From Pseudomonadales bacterium (GTDB lineage Bacteria; Pseudomonadota; Gammaproteobacteria; Pseudomonadales; Azotimanducaceae): DNA of 45,261 nt. Below the pieces are notes generated by a model. The model searched no databases. It saw only the letters and a program-made list of their open reading frames with translations, and had not been told where the DNA came from. The translations under genes and the position numbers were made by a program. Position 1 is the first letter of the stretch; each line of letters starts with the position of its first letter. Positions 44,286 through 45,261 of the stretch are shown here, one piece after another. Location: the NCBI GenBank assembly GCA_028280225.1, contig JANQMF010000035.1:1-45261 (forward strand). The letters run 5' to 3'.

Positions 44286-45261
44286 TCAGCCGGGCAGATC
44301 CACTTCAACTTTTTTCTTGGGCATAACCGATATCTCCATGGGTGCAAAGTGCTCCATGTCCACATCCAGTAGATAGGGGCCTTCCACCTGCATGGCTTCA
44401 TCCATTGCCTGCTGAAATTCAGCCACATTTTTGACCCGCTGGGCAGGTACCCCCATGCTTTGCGCCATCTGGGCAAAGGCAACCTTACCCAAATCAGTTT
44501 CGTTGATACGTCCAAAACGTGTTTCCTGCAGCCAGCGCAAAACCCCGTATCCGGAGTCATTAAACACACAGATGACCAATGGGATCTTGTATTGGGCCGC
44601 GGTGGCCAGTTCTGTGGCGTGAAACATAAACCCGCCATCACCGTGTATGACCACCGTCTTTTTGTTTGTCGCAAGCGCAGCCCCCACGCTCATGGGGAAA
44701 CCCGGACCAATGGCTCCGGAAGTTGGATTGATGGAAGTTCTGGGTGCGTAAATGGGAAATTGTTGATTCCCCCAATTGTAGGCTGAAATGGTCTGGTCCC
44801 TGACAAATACGCTGTCTCGCGGCAGTTTTTCCCGTATGTAGTCCATGACCTGGGGCCAGTCGTCCCCCAACCGGTCGCGCATGGCCTGACGCACCCCATC
44901 CCTGGCTTCCCAAACCACCTGATTAAACTGGCCGTCGTTCGGCAGCAAATCATCCAAACCGGCGTTTATTGCGGTTAAGGCGGATTTAGCATCCGCCAGA
45001 ATGCCCATGGTGGCGGTGTGGGTGCGGCCAATCATGTTGCCATCAATGTCAATCTGCAGCAGCTTGCCCGGTGGGGTCTGGGCCTGAAACTGCCCGTCTA
45101 CGCCCACGGCAAACTTGGTGCCCACGGCCAGGGTGAGATCCGCATCCCGGATGGCATTGTAGATCCCCGCGCTGTTGTAGTAATTGCCCACACACAGCGG
45201 GTGATCCTCGGGAATAACCCCGCGCCCGTCCACCGTGGTCAGTACCGGGCAATCCAGTTTT
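44286..45261 (-). CDS. thiamine-pyrophosphate enzyme, acetolactate-synthase-like (partial)
   Basis: The C-terminal ~324 residues of a TPP-dependent enzyme; the N-terminus lies beyond the window edge (the frame is open through KLDCPVLTTVDGRGVIPEDHP). The central Rossmann-like domain (GVIPEDHPLCVGNYYNSAG, AVGTKFAVGVDGQF) is followed by the TPP-binding domain with GDGGFMFHATELATA ... NDSGYG, the GDG-x26-N motif that binds Mg-TPP. Relatives include acetolactate synthase, glyoxylate carboligase and oxalyl-CoA-type decarboxylases; the exact reaction cannot be set from this part. It is the upstream gene of the operon with the GIY-YIG-like protein and the acyl-CoA dehydrogenase. Confidence 0.92.
   Translation of the reverse strand, partial: KLDCPVLTTVDGRGVIPEDHPLCVGNYYNSAGIYNAIRDADLTLAVGTKFAVGVDGQFQAQTPPGKLLQIDIDGNMIGRTHTATMGILADAKSALTAINAGLDDLLPNDGQFNQVVWEARDGVRQAMRDRLGDDWPQVMDYIREKLPRDSVFVRDQTISAYNWGNQQFPIYAPRTSINPTSGAIGPGFPMSVGAALATNKKTVVIHGDGGFMFHATELATAAQYKIPLVICVFNDSGYGVLRWLQETRFGRINETDLGKVAFAQMAQSMGVPAQRVKNVAEFQQAMDEAMQVEGPYLLDVDMEHFAPMEISVMPKKKVEVDLPG

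Noticed and set aside
44285-44674. Long extension of the GIY-YIG-like gene inside the TPP-enzyme gene
   Set aside because: The TPP-enzyme frame carries GDG...N motifs there; the coupled ATG at 44284 is the natural start.

Overview
The window looks like chromosomal DNA of a marine-type gammaproteobacterium. Supporting signs are a two-ATP-cone NrdA and a NrdB of the Pseudomonas type, a DUF1631-GGDEF-EAL protein, a DinG helicase, a DUF349 protein, several acyl-CoA dehydrogenases, a TonB-dependent receptor and moderate-to-high GC. An order such as Cellvibrionales is a guess from gene content, not something the sequence proves. I see no rRNA, tRNA, insertion sequence, prophage or CRISPR array.

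Layout. 1-1128 (+): the tail of an unidentified gene and a DUF2157 membrane protein. 1178-6506 (-): two cyclic-di-GMP proteins, a giant PilZ-DUF1631-GGDEF-EAL protein and a membrane diguanylate cyclase. 6609-8132 (-): an orphan glycerol kinase. 8133-8777: an elaborate control region for nrdAB with two DnaA boxes, a sigma70-like promoter, two NrdR boxes exactly 31 bp apart, a 23-bp palindrome and a T-poor ~400-nt leader carrying 15-bp tandem repeats. 8778-16714 (+): nrdA, nrdB, a penicillin-acylase-family hydrolase and an OmpA-like protein. 16729-20896 (-): a beta-barrel protein, an alpha/beta hydrolase and a pair of unequal acyl-CoA dehydrogenases. 21013-24870 (+): a crotonase resembling delta3,delta2-enoyl-CoA isomerases, a double CDGSH protein and a DUF349 protein. 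24876-28203 (-): a two-component system in one transcription unit with a PepSY protein and a glycine-zipper protein. 28292-36149: a glycerate-kinase-like P-loop kinase, DoxX, a Na+/H+ antiporter, an M16 lipoprotein protease and DinG. 36414-41947: two divergent paralogous small lipoproteins, then a TonB-dependent receptor with a beta-helix-like surface lipoprotein. 42302-45261 (-): a TPP enzyme, a small GIY-YIG-like protein, an acyl-CoA dehydrogenase and a DUF4124 protein.

The most interesting reading is that 36.4-41.9 kb is a phosphate-starvation island. A near-perfect Pho box (two CTGTCAC-type heptamers on an 11-bp period, with a -10 hexamer 10 bp downstream) precedes the beta-helix lipoprotein and TonB receptor. 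A second Pho box precedes one of the small lipoproteins and predicts a leaderless mRNA. A weaker third one faces the unknown 114-aa gene. A separate signal is an OmpR-family-type direct repeat, GTTCAG-N5-GTTCAG, 10 bp from a -10-like hexamer ahead of the glycine-zipper/PepSY/response-regulator/kinase genes, suggesting autoregulation. These regulatory readings come from visual motif matching and are untested.
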